NCBI GenBank assembly: GCA_038234785.1
Contig: JBBQTC010000008.1
Span: 16,742 to 80,741 of the forward strand
Direction: 5' to 3'
DNA from: UBA668 sp038234785
GTDB taxonomy: Bacteria; Actinomycetota; Acidimicrobiia; Acidimicrobiales; Ilumatobacteraceae
DNA: 64,000 nt
Shown: piece by piece, positions 43,634 through 52,387 of the stretch
Numbering within the stretch: position 1 is the first letter of the stretch
Layout: every line of letters starts with the position of its first letter
Program-made: the position numbers and the translations under genes
The notes under the pieces: model-generated
What the model was told of the DNA's origin: nothing
What the model saw: the letters and a program-made list of their open reading frames with translations, nothing else
The model's database searches: none

Positions 43634-44590
43634 TCAGCCGCGACTCTGCAACGCCTCGATCAGCTTCGGAAGCACCTTGTGGACGTCGCCCACGATGCCC
43701 AGATCGGCGATGCCGAAGATGGGGGCTTCCTTGTCCTTGTTGATGGCGATGATGTTCTTCGAGCCCTTCATGCCGACCATGTGCTGGGTGGCGCCCGAGA
43801 TCCCGACGGCGATGTAGACACCCGGCTTGACGACCTTGCCGGTCTGGCCGACCTGGTAGCTGTATGGCACCCAGCCGGCGTCGACGATGGCGCGTGACGC
43901 ACCCGGCGCTCCCTTGAGCAACTTGGCGAGCGTCTCGACCATCTCGTACTTCGCGGCCTCACCGAGGCCACGACCGCCCGAGACCACGATGGCCGCTTCG
44001 TCGAGCTTGGGACCGGTGGTCTCCTCGACGTGCACCGCTGTGACCTGCGCCGCACCCGTGGAACCGAGCGTCGGGACCGAGGCAGCGGTGACCGCGGCAG
44101 CGGCGCCGCCGTTGGCCTCGGCGACGAAGCTCTTCGGGCGGAACGCGGCCAGGAACGGGCCGGGACCGGAGAATGCGGTGGTGACGAGCACGTTGCCACC
44201 AAAGATCGGCGTGGTGACGCTCACCTGACCGCCGTCGACGGTGATGTCGACGTTGTTGGTGAGCACTGTGCGGTCGAGTTGCACCGACAGGCGGCTCATC
44301 ACATCGCGGCCCTCATAGGTCTGTGGGAACATGATGAGGTCCGGAGAGTCGCCGCCGTCGATGACGGCCTTCATGGCCGCCGACACGGCCACACCGGGCA
44401 GCTTGCCGCCCAGATCGCCGGTGGCGTAGACCTTCGCCGCGCCGTGCTCGCCGAGTGCTGCGGCGATTCCCGACGCGTCGCCGCCGACGAACGCCGTGAC
44501 GTCGCCGAGCCCGCGGGCCTTGGTGATCAGTTCGAGCGTGGCCGAGGTGGGCGCACCGTTTGCTGCTTGTGAGAAAACCCAGATGTTCAT
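43634..44590 (-). CDS. etfA: Electron transfer flavoprotein alpha subunit
   Basis: 318 residues. The FAD-binding C-terminal half is diagnostic: VSGGRGLGEAAKYEMVETLA, VDAGWVPYSYQVGQTGKVV, YIAVGISGATQHMVGMKGSK and ADLGIVGDVHKVLPKL. ETF collects electrons from acyl-CoA and other flavin dehydrogenases and hands them to ETF-quinone oxidoreductase. It follows etfB with a 14-nt gap, so the two subunits are co-translated. The acyl-CoA dehydrogenase at 12129-13382 is a potential donor. Confidence 0.97.
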   Translation of the reverse strand: MNIWVFSQAANGAPTSATLELITKARGLGDVTAFVGGDASGIAAALGEHGAAKVYATGDLGGKLPGVAVSAAMKAVIDGGDSPDLIMFPQTYEGRDVMSRLSVQLDRTVLTNNVDITVDGGQVSVTTPIFGGNVLVTTAFSGPGPFLAAFRPKSFVAEANGGAAAAVTAASVPTLGSTGAAQVTAVHVEETTGPKLDEAAIVVSGGRGLGEAAKYEMVETLAKLLKGAPGASRAIVDAGWVPYSYQVGQTGKVVKPGVYIAVGISGATQHMVGMKGSKNIIAINKDKEAPIFGIADLGIVGDVHKVLPKLIEALQSRG

Positions 44591-44604
44591 GATGTCGCTC
44601 TCCC

Positions 44605-45381
44605 TCAGATGACCTTCAGGTTCTCGAGGAACGCCACGATCTTGGCGTACCCCTCACCGTCGTCTTCGATGATCTCGCCGGCCGCACGGGCCTCGGCCTG
44701 TGTGACGCTGACGACGCTCTGGTTGGCGCCCGCCCAGCCGACGGGAGTGACCCCGAGGTCGGCGGCGGTGACCGTGTCGACCGGCTTCGACTTGGCGGCC
44801 ATGATGCCCTTGAAGCTCGGGTAGCGGGGCTCGACCACGCCGGCGGTCACGCTGATGACGGCGGGGAGCGGACAGGTGACCTCGTCGTAGCCGTCCTCGG
44901 TCTGACGATCAGCGTTGAGGATGCCATCGGTGATGACGACCTTCTTGGCGAACGTGACCGACGGGAGACCGAGCACCTCGGCGAGCTGCTCGGGCACGGT
45001 CCCGGTGTAGCCGTCGCTGGACTCCGTGGCGGCGATGATCAGGTCGGCGCCGCCCATCTTCTGGATGGCCGCGCCGAGCACCTTTGCGGTGGTCAGCGCA
45101 TCGCTGCCCTGCAGTGCCGGGTCGGACACCAACGTGCCCTTCGCCGCGCCCATCGCGAGTGCGGTGCGCATGCCCGACACCTCACCGTTGGGGGCCATGG
45201 AGACCAGGCTCACTTCCCCGCCACCGGCCGCGTCGACCAGCTGGAGCGCCATTTCCACGCCATAGCTGTCGGACTCGTCGAGGATGAGCTTGCCTTCGCG
45301 CTTGAGGGTGTTGGTACCCGAGTCGAGCGCACCCGGGGTTGCCGGGTCGGGGATCTGCTTCACGCACACGATCACGTTCAT
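44605..45381 (-). CDS. etfB: Electron transfer flavoprotein beta subunit
   Basis: 258 residues from ATG 45381, with GGAG six bases upstream; the longer frame to 45984 is antisense to the lipid-kinase gene. MNVIVCVKQIPDPATPGAL, SDSYGVEMALQLVD, ATESSDGYTGTVPEQLAEVLGLP and CPLPAVISVTAGVVEPRYPS are typical EtfB blocks that bind AMP and form the docking surface. First gene of etfBA. Confidence 0.97.
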   Translation of the reverse strand: MNVIVCVKQIPDPATPGALDSGTNTLKREGKLILDESDSYGVEMALQLVDAAGGGEVSLVSMAPNGEVSGMRTALAMGAAKGTLVSDPALQGSDALTTAKVLGAAIQKMGGADLIIAATESSDGYTGTVPEQLAEVLGLPSVTFAKKVVITDGILNADRQTEDGYDEVTCPLPAVISVTAGVVEPRYPSFKGIMAAKSKPVDTVTAADLGVTPVGWAGANQSVVSVTQAEARAAGEIIEDDGEGYAKIVAFLENLKVI

Positions 45382-45444
45382 AGGGTCTCCATTGTTACCG
45401 ATCGGTACGCCACGTTCCCAACCCGCCCCGCTACCGTCGTCGTC

Positions 45445-46362
45445 GTGCGGATCCTTCTCGTGGTGAACGCCTTCGCGTCGTCGGTGACGGCTCGCAACAC
45501 CGTCGTCGTCCACCGCGCCCTCAGCCAGGGCAACGACGTGGAGGTGGTCGAGACCAACCGCCGCGGCCACGCCACCCGCTTCGCCCAGGACGCGGCGCGG
45601 CGCGGGGTCGACATCGTCATCGGGTACGGCGGCGACGGCACCCTCAACGAAGTCGCCACCGGCGTCGCCGGCACCGACACGGCACTCGGCGTCCTGCCGG
45701 GCGGCAGCACGAACGTCTTCGCCCGCACGATCGGGATGCCCAACGACCCGGTGCAGGCCGTGCAGCTCCTCGCCGCGGGCATCGCCGCCGGCACGATCGA
45801 ACCGATCGGGTTGGGCAAGGTCAACGGTCGGTACTTCTGCTTCCACACCGGCGTCGGGTACGACGCCGCGGTGGTGCAGGAAGTGGAGCGGCGAGCCTCG
45901 CTCAAGCGGTGGCTCGGCCACCCTCTGTTCATCTACGCCGCGCTGCGCACCTGGCTGGTCAACTACGACCGCAAGGAACCGCACTTCACCGTCGAGACGC
46001 CCGGCAACGAGCCCGTGGAGGGCTACTTCACCATCGTGCTCAACACGAACCCCTACACGTACCTGGGGAACCGTCCGCTCGATCTCAGTCCCGCGGCCAC
46101 GCTCGATCGAGGGCTGGTGGCCATCACGTTCACCACGATGAAGGTGTCAGCGATCCTCGGTGGACTGGGCGGCGCGTTGAAGGGCGGTGGGGTGAAGGCG
46201 AGCACGACGCTCGACCTGCAGACCGACCTGCGCGAACTCACCATCTCCCACGACGACGGATTTCCCTACCAACTCGACGGCGACTACCTCGGCGAGACCA
46301 AGCGGCTCGAGTTCCGTCACGTTCCCGATGCGGTTCGACTCGTGCGGCCGCAGTCACCCTGA
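45445..46362 (+). CDS. Diacylglycerol/lipid kinase family protein
   Basis: 305 residues from GTG 45445, leaderless with TACCGT at 45432-45437. The DAGK catalytic motif GYGGDGTLNEVATGV and the substrate loop LPGGSTNVFARTIGMP identify a DgkB/YegS-type lipid kinase. HTGVGYDAAVVQEVE and the C-terminal YQLDGDYLGE continue the match. It phosphorylates diacylglycerol or a related lipid. Its 3' end overlaps the convergent phosphodiesterase gene by 9 nt. Confidence 0.93.
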   Translation: MRILLVVNAFASSVTARNTVVVHRALSQGNDVEVVETNRRGHATRFAQDAARRGVDIVIGYGGDGTLNEVATGVAGTDTALGVLPGGSTNVFARTIGMPNDPVQAVQLLAAGIAAGTIEPIGLGKVNGRYFCFHTGVGYDAAVVQEVERRASLKRWLGHPLFIYAALRTWLVNYDRKEPHFTVETPGNEPVEGYFTIVLNTNPYTYLGNRPLDLSPAATLDRGLVAITFTTMKVSAILGGLGGALKGGGVKASTTLDLQTDLRELTISHDDGFPYQLDGDYLGETKRLEFRHVPDAVRLVRPQSP

Positions 46363-47061
46363 ATCGCGCATCGAGGCGACCACCTGCAACGCGACGTCGG
46401 GAACGTTGGTGCAGATCCCGTCGATGCCCCACTCGATGAGTTCCCGCATCCGCGTCGGGTCGTCGCAGGTCCAGGTGTTCACCTGGATCCCGACTGCGTG
46501 ACAGCGGTCGATGGTGTCGCGTTCGAGCGTCATCACCCACGGGTGCAGCGCCGAGTGACCCCGCTCGACGAGACGCGCCGGCGTCCCCGCCGTCGCCTCT
46601 GTGCACAGCCACGCCGTGCGGATCTGCGGCGCGATCGTGTGACAACGGTCGATCGTCTCGATCCCGAAGCACGAGATGAGCCAACGCGAGTCCTCGTGAC
46701 GAGCGAGCAGGTGGGCGACGGTCTCGTCGGCGATCGACTCGGTGGCGTCGTAGTCGGGCTCGCCGGGGTCGTTCTTGATCTCGACATTGACCTCCATGCC
46801 CTCACAGGCGTCGAGCGCTGCACCCAGTGTCGGCACCGACTCGGGAAGGTCGGCACATGGGATCTGGGCGATGATGCGGCCGTCGGTCAGGTGCGGATTG
46901 TGATGCACCACCAGGACTCCGTCACTCGTCCGGCGCACATCGAGCTCCACCGAGTCGGCCCCCATCGCGCCTGCCCGCCGGAAGGCGGCGACTGTGTTCT
47001 CCCGTTCGACGCGGCTCGCCCCCCGGTGAGCAAGCACCGCAACTTCATGATCTGCACCCAT
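46354..47061 (-). CDS. Glycerophosphodiester phosphodiesterase
   Basis: 235 residues from ATG 47061, preceded by AGGAGG at ideal spacing, so the upstream in-frame codons to 47109 are not used. LAHRGASRVERENTVAAFR contains the catalytic HRG and Glu-Asn, and SVELDVRRTSDGVLVVHHN the metal-binding Glu/Asp and second His. It hydrolyses glycerophosphodiesters to glycerol-3-phosphate and an alcohol. Probably cytoplasmic, as no signal peptide is present. Confidence 0.94.
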   Translation of the reverse strand: MGADHEVAVLAHRGASRVERENTVAAFRRAGAMGADSVELDVRRTSDGVLVVHHNPHLTDGRIIAQIPCADLPESVPTLGAALDACEGMEVNVEIKNDPGEPDYDATESIADETVAHLLARHEDSRWLISCFGIETIDRCHTIAPQIRTAWLCTEATAGTPARLVERGHSALHPWVMTLERDTIDRCHAVGIQVNTWTCDDPTRMRELIEWGIDGICTNVPDVALQVVASMRDSG

Positions 47062-47123
47062 CGACCCCTCCTGCATCAGATACCCCCTATCGCGAACAAC
47101 GATGCGCAAGAGGCCGAGGTCCC

Positions 47124-47177
47124 TTGCTATGCACCGAATTGTTACCTACCGTTTGCCTGAACGTGAAAGCGCTCACA
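47124..47177 (+). promoter_or_regulatory. whiB promoter with CRP-like site
   Basis: TTGCTA (47124-47129), a 17-bp spacer and TACCGT (47147-47152) form a promoter-like pair. At 47162-47177 CGTGA-n6-TCACA matches the CRP consensus except for the first base. The site lies just downstream of the predicted start point and 30 nt before the whiB GTG, where a bound CRP would tend to block transcription. M. tuberculosis whiB1 is also controlled by CRP. Confidence 0.55.
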
Positions 47178-47206
47178 AACCACCTCGACCACAGCGGAGT
47201 GAAGAA

Positions 47207-47503
47207 GTGACCATCCCGGCCTCGAGTCTCGTCCTTGCCAGCGCGGATTACACCTGGCGCACTGGTGCCATCTGCCGCGACACCGATCCGGATCTCTTTT
47301 TCCCGGTCGGAACGACGGGATATGCGCTCGTCCAGATCGACCGTGCGAAGCAGGTCTGCGACGAATGTCCGGTGTGCGACGACTGTCTCCAGTACGCGCT
47401 CGACACCAACCAGGACTCCGGTATCTGGGGTGGGACGTCCGAGGAGGAGCGGCGCCAGATGCGTCGCGCGCTCGCCGGACGGATCAAGGCCACTGCGGTC
47501 TGA
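47207..47503 (+). CDS. WhiB-family iron-sulfur transcriptional regulator (WhiB1-like)
   Basis: 98 residues from GTG 47207 with GGAG upstream; the frame extends to 47102 but that part covers the promoter. Four cluster-binding Cys are present: GAICRDTDPDLFFP, then CDECPVCDDCL (CxxCxxxxxC pattern), followed by the turn GIWGGTSEEERR and a basic C-terminus. WhiB proteins bind a [4Fe-4S] cluster and region 4 of the principal sigma factor. The neighbouring PdtaS homologue and upstream CRP-like site mirror whiB1 (Rv3219) of M. tuberculosis. Confidence 0.95.
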   Translation: MTIPASSLVLASADYTWRTGAICRDTDPDLFFPVGTTGYALVQIDRAKQVCDECPVCDDCLQYALDTNQDSGIWGGTSEEERRQMRRALAGRIKATAV

Positions 47504-47509
47504 CGACGG

Positions 47510-48988
47510 CTACACCGGCACGGTGAGGTCGACGACCGTGCCCGTACCCTTGGGCTGATCGCCCAGGCCCACCGCCGCGAAGTCCTCGGGCATACCGGAT
47601 CGCATCGTGATCGTGCCGTCGAGCTCGGTGGTGACCAGCGTCCGCACGATCGACAGTCCGAGGCCGGTGGCCGAGTTGAGCTCGAATCCGTGATCGAGGC
47701 TGCGACCGTCGTTGATGACCCGGATGTTGAGCAGGTGCTCGTTGTTGTCGAGCACCACGACCACGTCGCCGCCGCCACTGCCCTCGGGGAACCCGTGGTC
47801 GACGGCGTTCTGCAGCAACTCGGTGAGCACGACCGACAGCGGCGTCGCCACCGTGCTGGGCAGCCTGCCACCTTCGCCCTGGACCGTGAAGCGCACCGGG
47901 CGATCGGGCGACTGGAGGCCCTCCTCGGCGAGTCGCAGCAGCGGACGGACGATCTCGAGGAACGCCACATCGTCGCCGGGCTCTCGCGAGAGCGTCTCGT
48001 GGACCAACGCAATCGTTCGGATGCGGCGCACGCTCTCGGCCACCGCCGCCTTCGCCTCGTCCGAGCTGAGTCGGCGGCCCTGCAGGCGCAACAGCGAGGA
48101 GATCGTCTGCAGGTTGTTCTTCACCCGGTGGTGGATCTCTCGGATGGTCGCGTCCTTGGAGAGCAGCAACTTGTCTCGTTTGCGGACTTCGGTGACGTCG
48201 CGAAGCAGCAACACCCCGCCGGTGACCTCACCGGCGGCGAGCACGGGGATGCAGCGAGCGAGGAGCGCGACGTCGTCGGTCTGCTCGAACTCCTCGATGA
48301 CCGGGAGCTTGGTCTCGTAGGCGCGCCGCACGGGGCTGTCGTTGAAGCCCAGTTCGGCCAGACGCATCCCGACCGCGTTGGCGCCGATGCCGACCCGATG
48401 CAACGCAGACACGGCGTTGGGTGAGGCGTACCGCACGCGGGCTTCGTCGTCGAGCACCAGTACGCCGTCACCGACGCGCGGCGCCGCGCTCGAATCGGCG
48501 ACCGGGCCACTGAACGGGAACGATCCCTCTGCGATCATCGAGGCCAGCCGCTGGAAGAGCCCGATGTACGTGCGCTCGAGTTCGCCGGCTTGACGGCTCG
48601 ATCGTCCCGCCCACTCCCGACTGAGAACGCCGAGGACCTTGTCCTCGAAACGGACCGGGATCGCCATCATCCGCACGGTTTCGGGCACCGAGTCGACGTC
48701 GATCTCGCCCTCGCAGATCTCGCCGGAGTTGAACGCCTTGTCGAGCATCGGCAGTTCCGCCTCGGCGGTGGTACCGACGTAGTCGATCTGGTAGATCGTC
48801 TGGCCGGTGGCCGGTCGAACGTGGGCGATCACCATCCACTTTCCGTCACTCCCGGGGACGTACAGCAGCAGATCGGCGAACGAGAGATCTGCCAGCAGAC
48901 CCCACTCACCGATCAGCCGTTGGAGGTGATCGATCTCGTTGCGGGTGAGTGCAGTGTGCTGCCGGGTGAGCTCGCCAAGCGTGGCCAT
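47510..48988 (-). CDS. pdtaS: PdtaS-type cytosolic sensor histidine kinase
   Basis: 492 residues from ATG 48988; this start matches the PdtaS N-terminus better than ATG 49006. An N-terminal GAF domain (GEWGLLADLSFADLLLYVPG region), a PAS domain (about 170-265) and a HisKA_2 core with REIHHRVKNNLQTISSLLRLQ (His near 283) are followed by the HATPase motif ELLQNAVDHGFPEG. PdtaS phosphorylates the antiterminator PdtaR, which binds RNA through an ANTAR domain; no pdtaR is visible here. The gene is tail-to-tail with whiB, as in mycobacteria. Confidence 0.93.
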   Translation of the reverse strand: MATLGELTRQHTALTRNEIDHLQRLIGEWGLLADLSFADLLLYVPGSDGKWMVIAHVRPATGQTIYQIDYVGTTAEAELPMLDKAFNSGEICEGEIDVDSVPETVRMMAIPVRFEDKVLGVLSREWAGRSSRQAGELERTYIGLFQRLASMIAEGSFPFSGPVADSSAAPRVGDGVLVLDDEARVRYASPNAVSALHRVGIGANAVGMRLAELGFNDSPVRRAYETKLPVIEEFEQTDDVALLARCIPVLAAGEVTGGVLLLRDVTEVRKRDKLLLSKDATIREIHHRVKNNLQTISSLLRLQGRRLSSDEAKAAVAESVRRIRTIALVHETLSREPGDDVAFLEIVRPLLRLAEEGLQSPDRPVRFTVQGEGGRLPSTVATPLSVVLTELLQNAVDHGFPEGSGGGDVVVVLDNNEHLLNIRVINDGRSLDHGFELNSATGLGLSIVRTLVTTELDGTITMRSGMPEDFAAVGLGDQPKGTGTVVDLTVPV

Positions 48989-49019
48989 GACACTTGAGTG
49001 TGCCACGCGGGCAGGGGCC

Positions 49020-50198
49020 TCACCGCGATCCGTCGCCGAGCAGGTCCGTTCCCATGGCCAGCAGCGTGGTCAGATCGTGCACGTCGTAGGGCAATGTCGG
49101 CACGATCGCGGTGATCGGCGCGGCCGACTCGAGTTCACGTCGGCGTTCGGCTTCGCGCCCTGCCACGACACCGACGTCGCGGAACCGATCGGACACCTCG
49201 GCCAGCACGTGCTGCACATCGGAGGGCTTCGCCCCGGCCGCCGACGCGACGCGACGCACCATCGCCGAGTCGGCGGCGACCTCGCCGAGACGCCGAGCAG
49301 CTTTGGCGACGGCCGGCTGACGGACCGCGGCCGGCAGCGTGCGGTTCAGGACCAGCGCACCCAGCGGCATCCTCCGGCGGTGCAACTCGTCGGCGAGGAA
49401 CCGAGCCTCGCGGGCCGGCGCCGCCTCCAGCGTGCTCACCACGATGAACGTCGTGCGATCATCGGTGAGCAGCCGCTCGACCTGGGTGGCCCGTTGCACG
49501 AACCCTGCCTCCATCGTCTGGAACAGGATGAAGAACTCGGCGATGTCCTGCAGGAACCGTGAGCCCAGCACGCGGTCGGCCACTTGGTAGAACGGCTTCG
49601 ACGCGGCAGTGAAGAACCGCGACCGATACGGCACGGTGAGCCACTTGAGCAAGCGGCTGCCGAAGAACTCACGCATCCGTCCGGGTGCGTCGAGGAGATC
49701 GAGTGCGTTGCGCGACGGCGGGGTGTCGATGATGACGAGGTCGTAGTGCCCCGATGCGTGCAGTTCGTGCAACTGCTCCATCGCGATGTAGTCGTGCGAG
49801 TTCACGAAACGGCCGGTGATGTTGCGATAGAGCGGATTGGCGAGCACCTGGTCGCGCAGTGCAGCGTCGGGTGCGTGTCGGCGGATGAGCTCGTCCCACC
49901 CGGCCTTGGTGTCGAGCATCGCCACCCACAGTTCGCCACGGCACTCCACGCCGGCCTCTGCGTATGCGGACGGCTCCACCTGCACGGCGGTGTTGCCCAA
50001 CGGCCCGAGGCCGAGTGCGGTGGCCAGCCGCCGAGCAGGGTCGACCGTGAGCACGAGGACTCGACCGCCGAGCACCGCCGCGGCCTGGGCGCCGAGGGCG
50101 GCCGACACCGTGGTCTTGCCGGTGCCGCCGCTGCCGCACACCACGACCATCTCCTTGGCGGCCAGCAGATCGGCGAGTGAACGCGGTTCGCGTGCCAT
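49020..50198 (-). CDS. ArsA-like anion-transporter-family ATPase (second of a pair)
   Basis: 392 residues from ATG 50198, which overlaps the last base of the preceding ATPase stop. The deviant Walker A VVCGSGGTGKTTVSAAL is near 19-35, TVDPARRLATALGL is the switch-I-like segment and LVIIDTPPSRNALDLLDAPG the switch II. It corresponds to the Rv3680-like member of the mycobacterial ArsA/Get3-like pair. These cytosolic ATPases act with the partner encoded upstream; metal transport is not implied because no ArsB or metal-binding Cys motif is visible. Confidence 0.9.
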   Translation of the reverse strand: MAREPRSLADLLAAKEMVVVCGSGGTGKTTVSAALGAQAAAVLGGRVLVLTVDPARRLATALGLGPLGNTAVQVEPSAYAEAGVECRGELWVAMLDTKAGWDELIRRHAPDAALRDQVLANPLYRNITGRFVNSHDYIAMEQLHELHASGHYDLVIIDTPPSRNALDLLDAPGRMREFFGSRLLKWLTVPYRSRFFTAASKPFYQVADRVLGSRFLQDIAEFFILFQTMEAGFVQRATQVERLLTDDRTTFIVVSTLEAAPAREARFLADELHRRRMPLGALVLNRTLPAAVRQPAVAKAARRLGEVAADSAMVRRVASAAGAKPSDVQHVLAEVSDRFRDVGVVAGREAERRRELESAAPITAIVPTLPYDVHDLTTLLAMGTDLLGDGSR

Positions 50199-51142
50199 CA
50201 GCCCAGTTCCTCCTGCAGACCGTCGGCGACGAGTGACACCACACGGCGACCGCTGGCCTTGGTGAACAGCTCGGGAACGATCAGGGTGGGGACGCCGTCG
50301 GGCAGTGCCGCGCGCAATCGGTCGAGGTACCCGGCAGCCATGTCGCGCCGGGCCTGCGCCAGTGTCGCGGCATCGAACACGACGCCGACCTTGGCGCCCA
50401 CGACCTCGGCGAGCAGCTCCTGGGGACCGAGTGCACACAGCTGCCCGAACACCGCCTCGTCGGCCTCGTTGAACCACTGGGGCAGCACACGGTTGGCGAA
50501 CACGGCGGCGACGTCGACCTCGGTCGTGGACCGCACCTTGTCGACCAGTTCGATCGTCTCGGTGACGGGCATCTCCTCGGGTGTGGTGACCACGACCAGT
50601 CCGGTGCGGACCGGGTCGCCGAGGATCCGCAACATCCACTCGGTCTGATCGCGCACCGGCCCGACCTGCACGAGCTCGCGGATCGCTCGCGGCGCATCGA
50701 TCTGGGCGACGATGTGGCCACTGGCCTCGGCATCGACGACCACGAGGTCGTAGTGCCGTTCGCGGACCTCGTAGCAGATCTTGCCGATGGCGAGGATCTC
50801 CTTGACGCCGGGCGCCGCGTCGGCGACGAAATCGAACGTCCGGGCGAGCGGGCCGATGCGGCCGACGAGCGGGATGCGGGCGACGACGCGCAGGTACTCG
50901 CGGAGGGAGTCCTCGGTGTTCATCGCCATCGCGAACAGATTCGGCTGCACCTCGGTCGGCTGGAACTGGAGGCTGCTGACTTCGAAGGCGGAGGCCAGCG
51001 CACCTTTGGCATCCATCTCGCAGACGAGGGTGCGCTTGCCCTGGCGGGAGGCGAGGTCGGCGAGAGCCGCGGCGGTGGTGGTCTTGCCCACGCCGCCCTT
51101 CCCCGTGACGAAGAGCAGCTGCCGGTCGAGCAGGTGGATCAG
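50198..51142 (-). CDS. ArsA-like ATPase (first of a pair), CTG start
   Basis: 314 residues if initiated at CTG 51142. The first ATG/GTG in frame is GTG 51091, which would begin inside the Walker A motif (FVTGKGGVGKTTTAAALA, residues 11-28) and destroy it. CTG 51142 overlaps the rmlA stop (CTGA), with GAGG eight bases upstream, the same overlap style as other genes here. VCEMDAKGALASAF and DLVVVDAEASGHI are the nucleotide-sensing regions. It probably forms a heterodimer with the next ATPase (Rv3679/Rv3680-like). Confidence 0.85.
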   Translation of the reverse strand: MIHLLDRQLLFVTGKGGVGKTTTAAALADLASRQGKRTLVCEMDAKGALASAFEVSSLQFQPTEVQPNLFAMAMNTEDSLREYLRVVARIPLVGRIGPLARTFDFVADAAPGVKEILAIGKICYEVRERHYDLVVVDAEASGHIVAQIDAPRAIRELVQVGPVRDQTEWMLRILGDPVRTGLVVVTTPEEMPVTETIELVDKVRSTTEVDVAAVFANRVLPQWFNEADEAVFGQLCALGPQELLAEVVGAKVGVVFDAATLAQARRDMAAGYLDRLRAALPDGVPTLIVPELFTKASGRRVVSLVADGLQEELG

Positions 51143-52014
51143 GTCGACCCCTCGGCAGCCAGCCGCAGCAGGTACTGCCCGTAGGGGTTCTTCGCCATCG
51201 GCTCGGCGTTGGCCGTGAGCTGCGTGGCGTCGATCCAGCCGGCGTGGAACGCGATCTCGTCGGGCGACGCGACCTGCAGGCCCTGTCGCTTCTCCAGCGT
51301 GGCGACGAAGCTCGACGCTTCGAGCAGCGAGTCGTAGGTGCCGGTGTCGAGCCAGGCGAAGCCGCGGCCGAGGAGCTCCATGTGAAGTTGACCGCGCCGG
51401 AGGTACTCGGCGTTGACGTCGGTGATCTCGTACTCGCCGCGAGCCGACGGTGCGAGCTCGGCGGCGATCTCGACGACCTGACGGTCGTAGAAGTAGAGCC
51501 CGGTGACCGCGTAGTTGCTGCGGGGCGCCGACGGCTTCTCCTCGATGCTGAGCACCCTGCCTGCGGCGTCGACCTCGGCCACGCCGTAGCGCTCCGGATC
51601 GTTGACCCGGTACCCGAACACGGTGGCGCCGGAAGCGCGCATCGTGGCTCGTTGCAGTTGATCGACCAGACCGTGGCCGAAGAAGATGTTGTCACCGAGC
51701 ACCAGCGCGCTCGGCTGATCGCCCACGAAGTCGGCGCCGATCACGAAGGCCTGGGCGAGGCCGTTGGGCGTCGCCTGCACCGCGTACTGGAGGTCGACCC
51801 CCCACTGGCTGCCGTCGCCGAGGAGCGTCTGGAACCCGGCCTGCTCGTGCGGGGTGGTGATGACCAAGACCTCGCGGATACCGGCCAGCATCAGCGTCGT
51901 GAGCGGGTAGTAGATCATCGGCTTGTCGTACACGGGCAGCAGTTGCTTGCTGACCCCGCGTGTGATCGGCCAGAGCCGGCTGCCGGTGCCACCGGCGAGG
52001 ATGATGCCCTTCAC
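51139..52014 (-). CDS. rmlA: Glucose-1-phosphate thymidylyltransferase
   Basis: 291 residues from GTG 52014. The signature GIILAGGTGSRLWPIT at the N-terminus and SKQLLPVYDKPMIYYPL are followed by LGDNIFFGHG and EEKPSAPRSNYAVTGLYFYD. It makes dTDP-glucose, the first step to dTDP-L-rhamnose for cell-wall polysaccharides. Product-inhibition residues are not distinguishable by eye. It ends in the overlapping CTG start of the ATPase gene and begins 16 nt after DUF3107. Confidence 0.95.
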   Translation of the reverse strand: MKGIILAGGTGSRLWPITRGVSKQLLPVYDKPMIYYPLTTLMLAGIREVLVITTPHEQAGFQTLLGDGSQWGVDLQYAVQATPNGLAQAFVIGADFVGDQPSALVLGDNIFFGHGLVDQLQRATMRASGATVFGYRVNDPERYGVAEVDAAGRVLSIEEKPSAPRSNYAVTGLYFYDRQVVEIAAELAPSARGEYEITDVNAEYLRRGQLHMELLGRGFAWLDTGTYDSLLEASSFVATLEKRQGLQVASPDEIAFHAGWIDATQLTANAEPMAKNPYGQYLLRLAAEGST

Positions 52015-52030
52015 GTCGAGACGACCGGTC

Positions 52031-52264
52031 TCAGCCGCCGAAGCCGATGCGCCGGTCGCCCTCGGCGGTGCCGATCTCGACGAATGCGATCTTCGCCGAC
52101 GCGACAGCGACGTCGCGGCCCTTCTTGTCGGTGAGCCACAGCACGTCGACCGCACCGGTGAGTGCGGCGTCGATCTTGGCCTTCAACGAGTCGCGGTCGA
52201 CGTCGTCGGCCACCTCGAGGGCGATGTCGCGTGCGGTTTGGGTGACACCGATGCGTACGTCCAC
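52031..52264 (-). CDS. DUF3107 small protein
   Basis: 77 residues from GTG 52264 (AGGA eight bases upstream). VDVRIGVTQTARDIALEVAD and IAFVEIGTAEGDRRIGFG match the DUF3107 family (M. tuberculosis Rv3208A/TB9.4 type), a short actinobacterial protein of unknown function. A long open extension up to 53830 on this strand is antisense to two real genes and is not part of it. Confidence 0.88.
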   Translation of the reverse strand: MDVRIGVTQTARDIALEVADDVDRDSLKAKIDAALTGAVDVLWLTDKKGRDVAVASAKIAFVEIGTAEGDRRIGFGG

Positions 52265-52387
52265 GTCGGTCCTTTCCAGAGCTGGGATCGCACCCATGGT
52301 ACCCGTGGGCTGCAGCGGACCGTTGGTGGCCGAAATCGTGGGGACCATGTCATTGACGCCACGACTCGTTGCGACCACGCTGAGACC

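Noticed and set aside
49020..51695. 891-residue minus-strand frame joining the second ATPase to sequence upstream
   Set aside because: Only the part from ATG 50198 matches the ArsA-like family; the upstream part runs in a wrong frame through the first ATPase gene and rmlA.
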